Positions 27,890-38,351 of a stretch of DNA of 64,000 nucleotides are shown here, piece by piece; the stretch's first letter is position 1; every line of letters starts with the position of its first letter. The stretch comes from Methylophaga marina (GTDB lineage: Bacteria > Pseudomonadota > Gammaproteobacteria > Nitrosococcales > Methylophagaceae): assembly GCF_030296755.1 (NCBI RefSeq), contig NZ_AP027741.1, positions 2,109,475 through 2,173,474 on the forward strand, written 5' to 3'. Made by a program: the position numbers and the translations under genes. A model generated the notes under the pieces. The model worked only from the letters and a program-made list of their open reading frames with translations, made no database searches and was not told the DNA's origin.

Positions 27890-28534
27890 CTAGTTTTTGT
27901 AACTATCGTCTTCAAAGTCATCCAGACTATCGTAGTAGATGATAGCTAAGTACTGAATCGGCATTTGTACTTTGGTTTCAGGTCGATGAGGCTGCTCTGC
28001 CTGGAATGTCAGTGAATCGCCCGGTTCGAGTACAAAGCGCTCATCACCCACGGTGTATTCGAGTTTACCTTCCAGCATGTAGATGAACTCTGTACCGGCA
28101 TGTTCAAACGGATCAAACACTTCACTTTCTTCAGTTAGCGTAATCAAAAACGGTTCAAACAGTTTTTTCGGACCGGTGTCATACGCTAATAATTGATAGG
28201 TATGACCACTTTTTGTGCCACGACGAACGACTTCCATTCCTTCGCCATTCTTCACATATTGAGCGCCGCCAATAGGGGTGTCGTAATCATGAAACAAGCG
28301 TGAGAGTTTAACGCCGAGAGCATTGGCTAAATGTTCTAGTTTTTCCAAGCTGGGTGAGGTCAGTCCATTCTCGATCTTACTCAACATACCGCGACTGACA
28401 TTGGCTCGCATAGCGACATCCGCAATGGTTAATCCATTTTCAGTACGAATATGGCGCAGCGTATTTCCCAGATGTTTATCTAACGACTGATGTGTCGCAG
28501 TTTCAGTCGTCACTATCGTTTGCTGTTTGCTCAC
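27890..28534 (-). CDS. XRE-cupin transcriptional regulator, probable regulator of the methylamine operon
   Basis: HTH (residues about 20-75, IADVAMRANVSRGMLSKIENG) of the XRE type, joined to a C-terminal cupin domain (residues about 120-195, HAGTEFIYMLEGKLEYTVG and LEPGDSLTFQAEQPHRPE). Proteins of this kind usually sense a small metabolite in the cupin and control a neighbouring catabolic operon. It is divergent from mgdA across 235 bp holding a sigma70-like promoter and a perfect palindrome. The ligand could be an intermediate such as N-methylglutamate or gamma-glutamylmethylamide, but this is inference. A weak AT-rich hairpin (AAAAAC/GTTTTT, 27881-27898) may end the gene. Confidence 0.9.
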   Translation of the reverse strand: MSKQQTIVTTETATHQSLDKHLGNTLRHIRTENGLTIADVAMRANVSRGMLSKIENGLTSPSLEKLEHLANALGVKLSRLFHDYDTPIGGAQYVKNGEGMEVVRRGTKSGHTYQLLAYDTGPKKLFEPFLITLTEESEVFDPFEHAGTEFIYMLEGKLEYTVGDERFVLEPGDSLTFQAEQPHRPETKVQMPIQYLAIIYYDSLDDFEDDSYKN

Positions 28535-28643
28535 GGCAAGAATACTCCGTCTTCTTTTAGGCTGTTCTGCCTGATTATACCTGAGGTTTTTTTATTTATC
28601 CGGCTTAAATGTTTCCTATTGTGAAAAAAAGTTTACAAGACTA

Positions 28644-28696
28644 TTGACATGTTTTTTTCGACATGAGTAAATAGAACCATGTTTCATCACATGAAA
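28644..28696 (+). promoter_or_regulatory. probable promoter and operator of mgdABCD-gmaS-mgsABC
   Basis: TTGACA (28644-28649) and TAAATA (28668-28673), 18 bp apart, fit a sigma70 promoter directed to mgdA. Just downstream, TTTCATCACATGAAA (28682-28696) is a perfect 6-bp inverted repeat with a 3-bp spacer, placed to block transcription if bound. The XRE-cupin protein made from the other strand is the obvious candidate to bind it. Confidence 0.6.
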
Positions 28697-28769
28697 TTTT
28701 GTTTACTTAATAAGGGGTAGATTGAACTACCCCTTTAGTAGTAGAGCATCACACGAGTGGAGGTTAAGA

Positions 28770-30011
28770 ATGCCATTAGGGCTATTAAAATATGGTCTGA
28801 GTAGTGAACACCCGGCACCACGCTTTTTTAGGGACTGTACTGAACCTAAAAAATCCTACGATGCCGTGATTATCGGTGGCGGCGGACATGGTTTGGCGGC
28901 GGCGTATTACTTAGCCAAAGACTATGGCATTACCAATGTAGCCGTATTAGAAAAAGGCTATATCGGTGGCGGCAATACTGGCCGTAATACCACTATCGTA
29001 CGTTCAAATTACCTGACACCAGAAGGCGTTAACTTCTACGATGCCAGCGTTAAATTGTACGAAGATTTATCAGAAGAATTAGACCTGAACCTGTTTTATT
29101 CAACTCGTGGGCACTTCACTTTAGCTCACACCGAATCTGCAATGAGAACCATGCGCTGGCGTGCAGAAGTGAATAAACATGTTGGGGTTGAGAGTTATGT
29201 CGTCGGTCCTGAGGAGATATCCAAAGCGTGTCCGCAACTGGATATCTCCTGCAGTGGCCAAGCACCGATCTTAGGCGCTTTGTATCACGCGCCGGGCTCA
29301 GTCGCTCGTCATGATGCTGTGGCATGGGGTTACGCCAAAGAAGCAGACCGCATGGGCGTAGAAATATTCCAAATGACGGAAGTCACGGGTATTGATACTA
29401 AAGGCGGCAAAGTCGTTGGTGTGAACACATCTAAAGGCTATATCAGTACAAATCGTGTTCTATCTGCAGTGGCAGGCTTTACACCACGCATCACTGAGAT
29501 GGTGGACTTACAAACACCGATTGTGATTCATCCTTTACAAGCGTGTGTATCAGAACCGATGAAACCTTGGCTCGACACGATTTTGGTTTCAGGTAGCTTG
29601 CATGTGTACGTGAGCCAGTCGTCCCGCGGTGAACTGGTTATGGGGTCCTCATTAGATCCTTATGAATTCCATTCAACACGGTCATCACTGGATTTTGTTG
29701 AAGGACTCACCACGCACATCACCGATATGTTCCCGTTTTTATCGAATGTGAAAGTGGTGCGTCAATGGGCGGGTATGGCTGACATCACGCCTGACTTTGC
29801 ACCGATTATGGGTAAAACACCATTAGAAGGGTTTTATCTGGATGCCGGATGGGGCACATGGGGATTTAAAGCCACACCGATCAGTGGCAAAACCATGGCC
29901 GAGACAATAGCCAAAGATATGGCTCCTGATCTTATTAAATCATTCCGTTTATCACGTTTTGAAGACTATGAGCTGACCGGTGAAAAAGGCGCAGCTTCGG
30001 TTGGTCACTAA
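28770..30011 (+). CDS. mgdA: N-methylglutamate dehydrogenase subunit A (sarcosine oxidase beta-like)
   Basis: FAD-dependent subunit related to SoxB. The dinucleotide motif is VIIGGGGHGLAAAYYL at the N-terminus, followed by the GYIGGGNTGRNTTIVRSNYL stretch, where a conserved covalent-flavin-type region is found in the family. It acts with MgdBCD to oxidise N-methylglutamate to glutamate, releasing the methyl group as formaldehyde or methylene-tetrahydrofolate. I start at 28770 (MPLGLLKYGL), preceded by GGAGG; an upstream codon at 28722 is in frame but has no such site. First gene of the operon. Confidence 0.93.
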   Translation: MPLGLLKYGLSSEHPAPRFFRDCTEPKKSYDAVIIGGGGHGLAAAYYLAKDYGITNVAVLEKGYIGGGNTGRNTTIVRSNYLTPEGVNFYDASVKLYEDLSEELDLNLFYSTRGHFTLAHTESAMRTMRWRAEVNKHVGVESYVVGPEEISKACPQLDISCSGQAPILGALYHAPGSVARHDAVAWGYAKEADRMGVEIFQMTEVTGIDTKGGKVVGVNTSKGYISTNRVLSAVAGFTPRITEMVDLQTPIVIHPLQACVSEPMKPWLDTILVSGSLHVYVSQSSRGELVMGSSLDPYEFHSTRSSLDFVEGLTTHITDMFPFLSNVKVVRQWAGMADITPDFAPIMGKTPLEGFYLDAGWGTWGFKATPISGKTMAETIAKDMAPDLIKSFRLSRFEDYELTGEKGAASVGH

Positions 30012-30026
30012 GTTAAGAGTAAGGCT

Positions 30027-30289
30027 ATGAAATTACTTGAATGTCCCGTTAATGGTATCAGGCCGATGAGTGAGTTCACCTACGGCGGAGAATATCGAAA
30101 TATGCCCAACCCTGACACATGTTCAGATTCTGAGTGGGCAGCTTATGTGCACTATCGTAATGGTGCACCTGGTTTGAAAAAGAATGGTGGTATCACACCC
30201 CCAGCGGTACCTGGTTTATCGCTGAACGTAACACGATGACTGATAAGGTCAACCGTACTTATCTTCTGGGTCAGGAGGAAGCTAAATGA
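30027..30289 (+). CDS. mgdB: N-methylglutamate dehydrogenase subunit B (sarcosine oxidase delta-like; single-base frameshift)
   Basis: Small subunit like SoxD. The start has LLECPVNGIRPMSEFTYGGE and SEWAAYVHYRNGAPGLKK. One base is missing near 30183 in an A-rich stretch, and the frame then ends early at 30239. With the base restored the protein continues WWYHTPSGTWFIAERNTMT and ends EEAK, stop 30287-30289, overlapping the mgdC start (ATGA). Length is then about 87 residues, normal. In sarcosine oxidase the delta subunit binds zinc; here only one of the usual N-terminal cysteines (CPVNG) is visible. Confidence 0.9.
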
Positions 30290-33216
30290 CCAGCCGTATT
30301 GCTAAGAAACGAGGTGAGTGGATCAACCGTGACAAGCCGCTGACTTTTCAATATGAAGGTCAGACTGTGCAAGGTTACGAAGGCGATACCATTTCAAGTG
30401 CGCTGTGGGCGGCTGGTATTAATGTGCTGGGTCGTAGCTTTAAATATCACCGTGCACGTGGTGTATTGAGTTTTGCTAATCATGATGTCAACGCCATGAT
30501 GACGGACGGTGTGGATACCAATATCCGTGCTGATATCTGGCCTGTGGCTGATGGTATGGATATCAAAGCCGTTAATACCATTGGTGGTGTATTAAAAGAT
30601 AAAAACAAATATATCGATTATTTATCACCTTTCCTGCCGGTCGGTTTTTATTACAAAACATTTTATAAACCAAAAAGCCTGTTTCCTTTCTGGGAAGACA
30701 AAATCCGTAAGGCAGCTGGCTTGGGTGAAGTGAATTTTAATTACCCACGCATCATTAAACCGAAAAAGTTTGCACACTGTGATGTGTTAGTTATTGGTGC
30801 CGGTCTGTCTGGTTTATCGGCTGCTATCAAAGCCGCAGAACAAGGTCTGGATGTGATCGTCGTTGACGAAAATAAGCAAGCCGGTGGCAGTCTCTCATAT
30901 GACTATGCGGGTGAACAGACGACAAGCGATACTTTGGTCAGCCTGCTAGGCAAAGTGGAGTCGAATCCGAATATTCGTTTGATTACCGATGCTTATGCTG
31001 GCGGTTTTTATGGCGATAAATTAGTGCCATTAGTCGGTAAAGACGGCATCACTAAAGTCTGGGCGAAAACGGTCATTGTGGCTTCTGGTGCGTTCGAGCA
31101 ACCACCTGTATTCCGTTACAACGACTTACCTGGCGTGATGATGGGATCGGCTGCACAGCGTCTGATTCACCGTTATGCCGTTAAACCTTTTAATAAAGGT
31201 GTCGTGGTTACGGCCAATGACTATGGCTACCGCACAGCACTTGACCTGGCTTCTATTGGTGTAGAAGTGGTAGCAGTTATTGATATGCGTCGAAACGGCG
31301 CGCCACGTGAATTGGCTCAGAAAGTCAGAGACAAAGGCATTTCCGTTCATATCTCCAGCTGTATTTATGAGGTCATCCCAACCGCCGATAAAATGGGCGT
31401 AAAAGCAGTTCTGATAAGCCCTTATGATGATATCAGTGCTGGCGCTGACAGTGGTCACACTGTGCGTTTGCCATGTGATGGTGTTGCGATGAGTGCTGGC
31501 TGGGCGCCAGCCGCTGCCTTGCTGTATCAGGCGGGTACCAAAATGCGTTATGACTACAGCGTCGAGCAGTTTGTACCTGACGAGCTACCGGAAGGGGTGT
31601 TTGCTGCAGGTAAGGTTAATGGCGTATTTGATTTTAAAGCGCGTCAACTGGATGGTCAGCGTGCTGCAGCAGAAGCCGCCGCTTTCTTAGGTAAAACGGT
31701 CGATGTGGTGACTGTGCCAAAAGTGGAGATGGCATCACCTAGCCACCCTTATCCAATTGTTGAGCATCCAAAAGGCAAAAACTTTGTCGACTTTGACGAA
31801 GATATTCAGGTCAAAGATTTCATCAATGCTGCCAAAGAAGGTTTTGACAATATTGAGTTGATGAAACGCTTTACCACGGTGGGTATGGGCCCAAGCCAGG
31901 GTAAACATTCCAATATGAATGCCATTCGTATTCTGGCGAGAATACGTGAGTTACCGGTTGAGAAAATTGGTACTACCACAGCACGTCCATTTTTCCACCC
32001 AACACCGATTGGCCATCTGGGCGGACGTGGTTTCCATCCTCATCGTTATACAGCGATGCATGAATGGCATGTTGATAATGGTGGCGTAATGATGGAAGCG
32101 GGTGTGTGGATGCGTCCTGCGTATTACCAATATGGTGGTCGTTCAATGACGGCGATGGAAGCCATACAACAAGAAGCCTTAGCTGTTAGACAACAGGCTG
32201 GCATGATTGATGGCAGCACCTTAGGAAAAATTGAAGTCTACGGTGCAGATGCAACGGAATTTCTGGAACGCTTTTATACAGGCAAGTTCAGCAAACAAAA
32301 AATTGGTGAAAGTCGTATCGCTCTGCTGTTAGATGAAGCGGGTGTGATGTTGGATGACGGCCTGGCAGTTCGTGTCGAAGCAGAAAAATTCTATGTGTCG
32401 ACCAACTCATCAAATGCGGCAACGGTTTACCGTGAAATGCAACGTAATGTTCAGGCTTGGGGAATGCAGGTCACATTGGTCAATCTGACCGGTGCTATCG
32501 CCGCTATGACACTGGCTGGACCTAAGTCACGTGAGATTTTAACCTCACTGACCCAAGCTGATCTGAGTGATTCAGCATTACCAGATGGCAATATGACTCA
32601 AGCTCAGATTGCTGGTGTGGATGCCAAAATTATGCGAGTCAGCTTTGTCTCTGACCTCGCCTTTGAAGTTCATGTCCCATACAAAGCGGGCTTACATGTG
32701 TGGAAACAAATCATGGCAGCAGGGCAGGCACACGGTATCCGCCCATTTGGTACCGATGCTCAACGTCTACTGCGTCTGGAAATGGGTCATCACTTAATTA
32801 GTCATGACACCGATGGTCTGACCAATCCATTCGAAGCGCATTCAGAAGCGTTACTCAAAATGGATAAACCGTTCTTTATCGGCCAACGCAGCTTGAAAAT
32901 CATCGCTAAGAAAACACTCAACAAGAAGTTGGTGAACTTTGTGCTGGAGAAAGGCTTTGCCAGTGAAATGCCGAATGAATGCAATCTGGTGATTGAAGAC
33001 GGCAATATCAAAGGTCGCGTTACCAGTATTGCTTATAGCAAATACCTCAACAGAGTCATTGGTTTTGCGTTTGTTGCACCAGAACAGGGCAGTCCGGGCT
33101 CAACGTTTTCTATTCGTACCGATAGCGGTGCAATGGTTGAAGCGACAGTCGTTGAAGCGCCTTTTTTCACCTACTTGATAACGACGGAGAATAAGCATGC
33201 AAAACGACATTTTTAA
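30286..33216 (+). CDS. mgdC: N-methylglutamate dehydrogenase subunit C (sarcosine oxidase alpha-like)
   Basis: Large 976-residue subunit like SoxA. Order of domains: an N-terminal 2Fe-2S-like fold (residues 10-100, lacking the iron-sulfur cysteines), an FAD/NAD domain with VLVIGAGLSGLSAAIKAAEQG near residue 165, a second oxidoreductase part, and a C-terminal GcvT/aminomethyltransferase domain (from about residue 610, WMRPAYYQYGG and IEVYGADATEFLERFYTGKF). The GcvT domain normally binds tetrahydrofolate to accept the methyl carbon. It overlaps mgdB and mgdD by a few bases. Confidence 0.94.
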   Translation: MTSRIAKKRGEWINRDKPLTFQYEGQTVQGYEGDTISSALWAAGINVLGRSFKYHRARGVLSFANHDVNAMMTDGVDTNIRADIWPVADGMDIKAVNTIGGVLKDKNKYIDYLSPFLPVGFYYKTFYKPKSLFPFWEDKIRKAAGLGEVNFNYPRIIKPKKFAHCDVLVIGAGLSGLSAAIKAAEQGLDVIVVDENKQAGGSLSYDYAGEQTTSDTLVSLLGKVESNPNIRLITDAYAGGFYGDKLVPLVGKDGITKVWAKTVIVASGAFEQPPVFRYNDLPGVMMGSAAQRLIHRYAVKPFNKGVVVTANDYGYRTALDLASIGVEVVAVIDMRRNGAPRELAQKVRDKGISVHISSCIYEVIPTADKMGVKAVLISPYDDISAGADSGHTVRLPCDGVAMSAGWAPAAALLYQAGTKMRYDYSVEQFVPDELPEGVFAAGKVNGVFDFKARQLDGQRAAAEAAAFLGKTVDVVTVPKVEMASPSHPYPIVEHPKGKNFVDFDEDIQVKDFINAAKEGFDNIELMKRFTTVGMGPSQGKHSNMNAIRILARIRELPVEKIGTTTARPFFHPTPIGHLGGRGFHPHRYTAMHEWHVDNGGVMMEAGVWMRPAYYQYGGRSMTAMEAIQQEALAVRQQAGMIDGSTLGKIEVYGADATEFLERFYTGKFSKQKIGESRIALLLDEAGVMLDDGLAVRVEAEKFYVSTNSSNAATVYREMQRNVQAWGMQVTLVNLTGAIAAMTLAGPKSREILTSLTQADLSDSALPDGNMTQAQIAGVDAKIMRVSFVSDLAFEVHVPYKAGLHVWKQIMAAGQAHGIRPFGTDAQRLLRLEMGHHLISHDTDGLTNPFEAHSEALLKMDKPFFIGQRSLKIIAKKTLNKKLVNFVLEKGFASEMPNECNLVIEDGNIKGRVTSIAYSKYLNRVIGFAFVAPEQGSPGSTFSIRTDSGAMVEATVVEAPFFTYLITTENKHAKRHF

Positions 33217-33865
33217 AAGCCCGGTCGCTTTTGCTCAAGCCCCTTTGAAACCCATCAATGGGATCGTGAATGGCATGGAGACTGCAATAGCTATGGCTGA
33301 CAAGGCCATTGAAGCTTCACGTCACGAGTTATTAAGTATTTGTGATGTGAGTGCATTAAATCGCTTTGGTGTGAAAGGACCCAATGCAGCTGAGTGGTTA
33401 GCTGCTGCCGGCCTGACACTGCCAGAAGCAAAAAATAGTTGGACACTACAAGGAAAACGCGAGTTAGTTTTAAGGTTGGGTGGCAGTGAGTATCTGATTG
33501 AGGAGCCGCTTAATTCACAAATGGTCGCTCAGTTAAATGCCTTGCCTTTAAACAAAGCAGGTGTTCACAAGGTAATACGCAACGATGCGTCATTTATTGT
33601 CAGTGGCAAGCTGGCAACAAAATTATTTTCTGAAGTCTGTGCTATCGACCTGTCGGGAGATGCACTTGAAGACAATCGTCTTGTCATGACTATCATCGCC
33701 GGTGTATCGGTAACGGTGCTGAGACAGATGCTGAATGGCCAATCTGTTTATCGCATTTGGTGTGATGGTACGTATGGACCCTATTTGTGGAAAACACTAT
33801 TAGGCATCACCGAAGAATATGGTGGCGGTGCCATTGGGTTCAGTTTTTATCACGATATCAATTAA
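33197..33865 (+). CDS. mgdD: N-methylglutamate dehydrogenase subunit D (sarcosine oxidase gamma-like)
   Basis: The 222-residue gamma-like subunit resembles a GcvT fold fragment without catalytic residues ([21 protein letters not shown]). In sarcosine oxidase this subunit contributes structure. Its start overlaps mgdC by 20 bp, and gmaS starts 38 bp after its stop. Confidence 0.9.
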   Translation: MQNDIFKSPVAFAQAPLKPINGIVNGMETAIAMADKAIEASRHELLSICDVSALNRFGVKGPNAAEWLAAAGLTLPEAKNSWTLQGKRELVLRLGGSEYLIEEPLNSQMVAQLNALPLNKAGVHKVIRNDASFIVSGKLATKLFSEVCAIDLSGDALEDNRLVMTIIAGVSVTVLRQMLNGQSVYRIWCDGTYGPYLWKTLLGITEEYGGGAIGFSFYHDIN

Positions 33866-33903
33866 TACAACCAAGTGTTGATTATTCGAACAGAGGATAT
33901 GTT

Positions 33904-35271
33904 ATGAAGTATGAATATGACCCTAAGGCATCGCCAGCAGAACAATTAGCTCATGCACAGAAGTTCCTGGCTGAAAACAATGTGAAATATGTATTAGCTC
34001 AGTTTGTTGATATTCACGGTGTGGCCAAGGTCAAATCTGTGCCAGCGGATCATCTGGAAGACATTGTTAAAACCGGTGCCGGTTTTGCTGGTGGCGCTAT
34101 TTGGGGCATGGGTATTAAACCGAATGGGCCAGATTACATGGCTATGGGGGACTTAAGCACATTGAGTTTACTGCCATGGCAGCCTGGATACGCACGCCTT
34201 ATTTGTGATGGTCATGTTAACGGTGAGCCATATAGCCATGACAGTCGTGTTGTACTGAAAAAACAAGTTTCTCGTCTGACAGAAAAAGGCTGGGTTTTAT
34301 ATACCGGTTTAGAACCTGAATTTTCATTACTGAAAAAAGATGAGTTTGGTCATCTGCATCCATTTGACCCGACTGATACGCTACAAAAACCATGTTATGA
34401 CTACAAAGGCATCACTCGTCAAAGTGCCTTCCTGGAAAAATTGACTGAGTCATTAATTGATGTTGGTTTAGATATTTATCAAATCGATCATGAAGATGCG
34501 AATGGTCAGTTTGAAATTAACTACACCTATGCGGATGCACTGAAGAGTGCTGATGACTATGTCATGTTCAAAATGGCAGCCAGCGAAATTGCGAATGAAA
34601 TGGGCATGGTTTGCTCATTTATGTCTAAACCATTCAGTAATCGTCCTGGTAACGGCATGCATATGCATATGTCGATTGGCGATGGTGAGAAAAGTTTGTT
34701 CCATGATGACAGTGATGAAACAGGTCATGGTTTATCCAAACTGGCTTATCACTTTATGGCAGGTATTTTGGCTCATGCGCCAGCCTTATCTGCGATTGCC
34801 GCACCGACCGTTAACTCATACAAGCGTTTAGTTGTGGGTCGTTCATTATCGGGTGCGACTTGGGCACCAGCTTATATCTCATACGGTAACAACAACCGTT
34901 CGACCATGGTTCGTATTCCATACGGTCGTATCGAGTTACGCCTACCAGACGGCACATGCAACCCATACCTGACGGCAGCAGCAGCGATTGCCGCTGGTTT
35001 AGATGGTGTGGAACGTCAACTGGAAGCAGGTCCAGGTTATGACATCAATTTATATGACTTAAGCCCTGAAGAGCTGGAAGAAAAAGGCATTGGCATCCTG
35101 CCACAGAATCTTCATGAAGCACTGACTGCGTTAGAAAAAGATGACGTGATCAAAGGAGCATTAGGCGAAGAGTTTGTTAAAGAGTTCTTAGAACTTAAAC
35201 ACATGGAATGGGTGGAATACATGCGTCATGTATCTGATTGGGAAATCAATCGTTACGTTGAATTTTATTAA
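33904..35271 (+). CDS. gmaS: gamma-glutamylmethylamide synthetase
   Basis: Glutamine-synthetase-like ligase joining methylamine to glutamate with ATP. The chosen start (33904, [14 protein letters not shown]) is preceded by an AGAGGAT ribosome site; the long upstream open frame to 33787 lies inside mgdD. GS motifs seen: [31 protein letters not shown], and the ATP/glutamate region ([30 protein letters not shown]). At 455 residues it has family size. gmaS is widely used as a marker of methylamine use by the indirect pathway. Confidence 0.95.
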   Translation: MKYEYDPKASPAEQLAHAQKFLAENNVKYVLAQFVDIHGVAKVKSVPADHLEDIVKTGAGFAGGAIWGMGIKPNGPDYMAMGDLSTLSLLPWQPGYARLICDGHVNGEPYSHDSRVVLKKQVSRLTEKGWVLYTGLEPEFSLLKKDEFGHLHPFDPTDTLQKPCYDYKGITRQSAFLEKLTESLIDVGLDIYQIDHEDANGQFEINYTYADALKSADDYVMFKMAASEIANEMGMVCSFMSKPFSNRPGNGMHMHMSIGDGEKSLFHDDSDETGHGLSKLAYHFMAGILAHAPALSAIAAPTVNSYKRLVVGRSLSGATWAPAYISYGNNNRSTMVRIPYGRIELRLPDGTCNPYLTAAAAIAAGLDGVERQLEAGPGYDINLYDLSPEELEEKGIGILPQNLHEALTALEKDDVIKGALGEEFVKEFLELKHMEWVEYMRHVSDWEINRYVEFY

Positions 35272-35304
35272 AAGTCCCTAGGGAATGTTGTTAGGAGAAT
35301 AGTT

Positions 35305-36207
35305 ATGTGTGGAATCGTTGGCCTGTATTTGAAAAACGATAAGTACGAAAACCGTCTAGGTGAACTGTTTGCACCAATGTTAATTGCTATGACAGAGCGC
35401 GGCCCCGACAGTGCTGGTTTTGCAGTGTACGGTGATGAAGTAGACGACGGTGTTAAGTTAACGCTTCGTAATGAAGATGAGGACTATGATTGGTCAGCGT
35501 TGGCAAAAGACATTGAAGCCAAACTGGATACAAAAGTCGAATGGTTCCAAAACAGCAAGGTAGCGGTATTTAAAGTGGATATCGATGCTGAAGCGGTTGA
35601 GAACTATCTGATGGAAAATCATCAGGACGTGCTGATCATGAGCTCAGGTAAATCAATCGAAATCCTGAAAGAAGTCGGTTTACCAGAACGTATCGTCAAC
35701 CTTTTCCACCTGGAAAACATGAAAGGCAGCCACATCATTGGTCATACACGTATGGCGACTGAATCAGCTGTAACCATGGCGGGTAGCCATCCTTTCTCAA
35801 CAGGTATGGATCTGTGTCTGGTACATAACGGTTCTTTGTCAAACCACAACCGTCTGCGTCAGGAACTGAAACGTGAAGGCATTCACTTTGAAACTGAAAA
35901 CGATTCAGAAGTGGCTGCAGGCTACCTGACATACCGCTTACAACAAGGCGATAGTCTGACTGAAGCCTTAGAGCATGCCTTGGACGACCTGGATGGTTTC
36001 TTCACGTTCACCATCGGTACTAAAGATGGCTTTGCTGTCGTTCGTGACCCAATTGCCTGCAAACCAGCAGTGATTGCAGAAACGGATGATTACGTGGCTA
36101 TGGCCTCTGAATATCAGGCTCTAACAACATTACCTGGCATTGAAAACGCCAAAGTTTGGGAACCAGAGCCTTCAAAAGTCTATGTTTGGGAACGTACCAC
36201 GCACTAA
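35305..36207 (+). CDS. mgsA: N-methylglutamate synthase subunit A (class II glutamine amidotransferase domain)
   Basis: N-terminal nucleophile amidotransferase. Cys2 directly follows the initiator Met (MCGIVGLYL), and the family motifs TERGPDSAGF, GHTRMATESAV and HNGSLSNHNRLR are present. In the complex it should act on gamma-glutamylmethylamide and pass methylamine (rather than ammonia) to the synthase. 300 residues; 33 bp after gmaS. Confidence 0.93.
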   Translation: MCGIVGLYLKNDKYENRLGELFAPMLIAMTERGPDSAGFAVYGDEVDDGVKLTLRNEDEDYDWSALAKDIEAKLDTKVEWFQNSKVAVFKVDIDAEAVENYLMENHQDVLIMSSGKSIEILKEVGLPERIVNLFHLENMKGSHIIGHTRMATESAVTMAGSHPFSTGMDLCLVHNGSLSNHNRLRQELKREGIHFETENDSEVAAGYLTYRLQQGDSLTEALEHALDDLDGFFTFTIGTKDGFAVVRDPIACKPAVIAETDDYVAMASEYQALTTLPGIENAKVWEPEPSKVYVWERTTH

Positions 36208-36232
36208 GCAATGGTGTATGAGGAGAATATAA

Positions 36233-36958
36233 ATGAGTACTAAATCTGTAGCAGAATCAGTGACCACATCCGGCAAGCAAACGGTGGATTTGGCACAACA
36301 AACAGTTCGTGACTTGAATCAGGCTCTGCATGATCAAAACAAAGAACTGACCATTGCTGAATGGGAAGTATTAAACCCAAAAGGGGAGCATAACCTGGCT
36401 GTCGGTCTTGATCAGAAGCTTAAAGTCGATATCTTTGGCCCGGTTGGTTACTACTGTGCGGGTATGAATAAAGAAGCCGACATCACCGTTCATGGCCATG
36501 CTGGTCAAGGCATTGCTGAAAACATGATGTCAGGCAGCGTGCGTGTCAAAGGTAACGCTTCATCAGCAGCTGGTGCGACAGCGCATGGTGGCTTTTTGGT
36601 GATTGAAGGTGATGCCGGCTCACGTTGCGGTATCTCGATGAAAGGTATTGATATCGTTGTAAAAGGCAATGTCGGTCATATGAGCTGCTTTATGGGCCAA
36701 GCTGGTTCACTAGTGGTATGTGGTGATGCCGGTGATGCGCTGGGTGACTCGCTTTACGAAGTGCATATCTATGTAAAAGGTTCTGTGAAATCACTGGGTG
36801 CTGACTGCATCGAAAAAGAAATGCGTCAGGAACACCTGGATGAACTGTCGGCTTTACTAGAAAAAGCCGGTGTGGATGAAGATCCAAAAGCCTTCAAACG
36901 TTATGGTTCAGCTCGTCAGTTGTACAACTTCAAAGTTGATAACGCGAGTGCTTATTAA
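36233..36958 (+). CDS. mgsB: N-methylglutamate synthase subunit B (GXGXG domain)
   Basis: Related to the C-terminal domain of glutamate synthase. The beta-helix pattern of glycine repeats is evident (GHAGQGIAENMMSGSVRVKG, VIEGDAGSRCGISMKG, VVKGNVGHMSCFMG, VVCGDAGDALGDSLY). It has 241 residues and no catalytic role of its own is expected. It lies between the amidotransferase and FMN subunits, 25 bp from each. Confidence 0.93.
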   Translation: MSTKSVAESVTTSGKQTVDLAQQTVRDLNQALHDQNKELTIAEWEVLNPKGEHNLAVGLDQKLKVDIFGPVGYYCAGMNKEADITVHGHAGQGIAENMMSGSVRVKGNASSAAGATAHGGFLVIEGDAGSRCGISMKGIDIVVKGNVGHMSCFMGQAGSLVVCGDAGDALGDSLYEVHIYVKGSVKSLGADCIEKEMRQEHLDELSALLEKAGVDEDPKAFKRYGSARQLYNFKVDNASAY

Positions 36959-36983
36959 TTGCTGATATTGCGAGGAAATAGAA

Positions 36984-38315
36984 ATGACTGAAAAGAAAAA
37001 ATACATGACCGTACCGCGCGAGTCAGCGACGTTTGATAAATTGACGATGGCTGAAATCCGTCGCGCTGCTGATACGGGTATTTATGATATCCGTGGTGCC
37101 GGTGCCAAACGTAAATTGCCACATTTTGACGATTTGCTGTTCTTGGGCGCAAGTATGTCTCGTTACCCATTGGAAGGTTATCGTGAAAAATGTAATACCT
37201 CTGTGACTTTAGGTACTCGTTTTGCGAAAAAGCCTATCACTATTGATACGCCTGTCACGATTGCCGGTATGAGCTTCGGCGCGTTGTCTGCCTATGCTAA
37301 AGAAGCCTTAGGCCGTGGCGCCTCTGCTGTAGGCACATCTACCACGACAGGTGATGGTGGTATGACGCCAGAAGAGCGTGGTCAATCAAGCAAACTGGTT
37401 TACCAATACCTGCCATCACGTTATGGCATGAACCCAGACGACTTACGAAAAGCGGATGCGATCGAAGTGGTACTAGGCCAAGGTGCAAAACCAGGTGGCG
37501 GCGGTATGTTACTGGGTCAAAAGATCACTGAACGTGTTGCCCAAATGCGTACATTGCCCATGGGCGTAGACCAACGTTCAGCATGTCGTCATCCTGACTG
37601 GACGGGTCCTGACGATCTGGAAATCAAGATCAAAGAACTACGTGAAATCACAGACTGGCAAGTGCCTATCTACATCAAAGTCGGTGCAACACGTACTTAC
37701 TATGATGTGAAGCTGGCGGTGAAAGCCGGGGCTGACGTTATCGTGGTCGACGGTATGCAAGGTGGTACAGCGGCAACGCAAGACGTGTTTATCGAACATG
37801 TCGGTATCCCAACTATGGCAGCGATTCCTCAAGCGGTTCAAGCCTTACAAGAAATGGGCATGCACCGTAAGGTTCAGCTGATTGTGTCTGGTGGTATCCG
37901 TAATGGTGCTGACGTCGCGAAATGTATGGCTTTAGGTGCTGACGCTGTCGCTATCGGTACCGCTGCATTGGTGGCATTAGGTGATAACGATCCTAAATGG
38001 GAAGAAGAGTACCAAAAACTGGGTTCGACAGCTGGTGCCTACGATGACTGGCACGAAGGTCGTGACCCGGCTGGTATTTCTACTCAGGATCCAGAGCTCA
38101 TGAAACGCTTTGATCCAGTTGAAGGTGGTCGTCGTCTGGCTAACTACTTGCGTGTTCTGACACTGGAAGCACAAACCTTAGCGCGTGCTTGCGGCAAAAA
38201 TGACCTGCGTCATCTGGAACCAGAAGACTTAGTCGCTTTGACAGTGGAATCAGCGGCAATGGCACGTGTGCCATTAGCTGGTACAAGCTGGATTCCAGGT
38301 ACACACACATTCTAA
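36984..38315 (+). CDS. mgsC: N-methylglutamate synthase subunit C (FMN-binding glutamate synthase domain)
   Basis: The synthase subunit, homologous to the FMN domain of glutamate synthase, forming N-methylglutamate from 2-oxoglutarate and methylamine. FMN-binding motifs are VDGMQGGTAATQ and GGIRNGADVAKCMALGADAVAIGTAALVALG. GltB-type iron-sulfur cysteines are not evident. 443 residues. Last gene of the operon; a long stem-loop follows at 38352. Confidence 0.94.
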   Translation: MTEKKKYMTVPRESATFDKLTMAEIRRAADTGIYDIRGAGAKRKLPHFDDLLFLGASMSRYPLEGYREKCNTSVTLGTRFAKKPITIDTPVTIAGMSFGALSAYAKEALGRGASAVGTSTTTGDGGMTPEERGQSSKLVYQYLPSRYGMNPDDLRKADAIEVVLGQGAKPGGGGMLLGQKITERVAQMRTLPMGVDQRSACRHPDWTGPDDLEIKIKELREITDWQVPIYIKVGATRTYYDVKLAVKAGADVIVVDGMQGGTAATQDVFIEHVGIPTMAAIPQAVQALQEMGMHRKVQLIVSGGIRNGADVAKCMALGADAVAIGTAALVALGDNDPKWEEEYQKLGSTAGAYDDWHEGRDPAGISTQDPELMKRFDPVEGGRRLANYLRVLTLEAQTLARACGKNDLRHLEPEDLVALTVESAAMARVPLAGTSWIPGTHTF

Positions 38316-38351
38316 ACAAATGGTGTAGTGCCATTGATAGTTAAAAACTGG

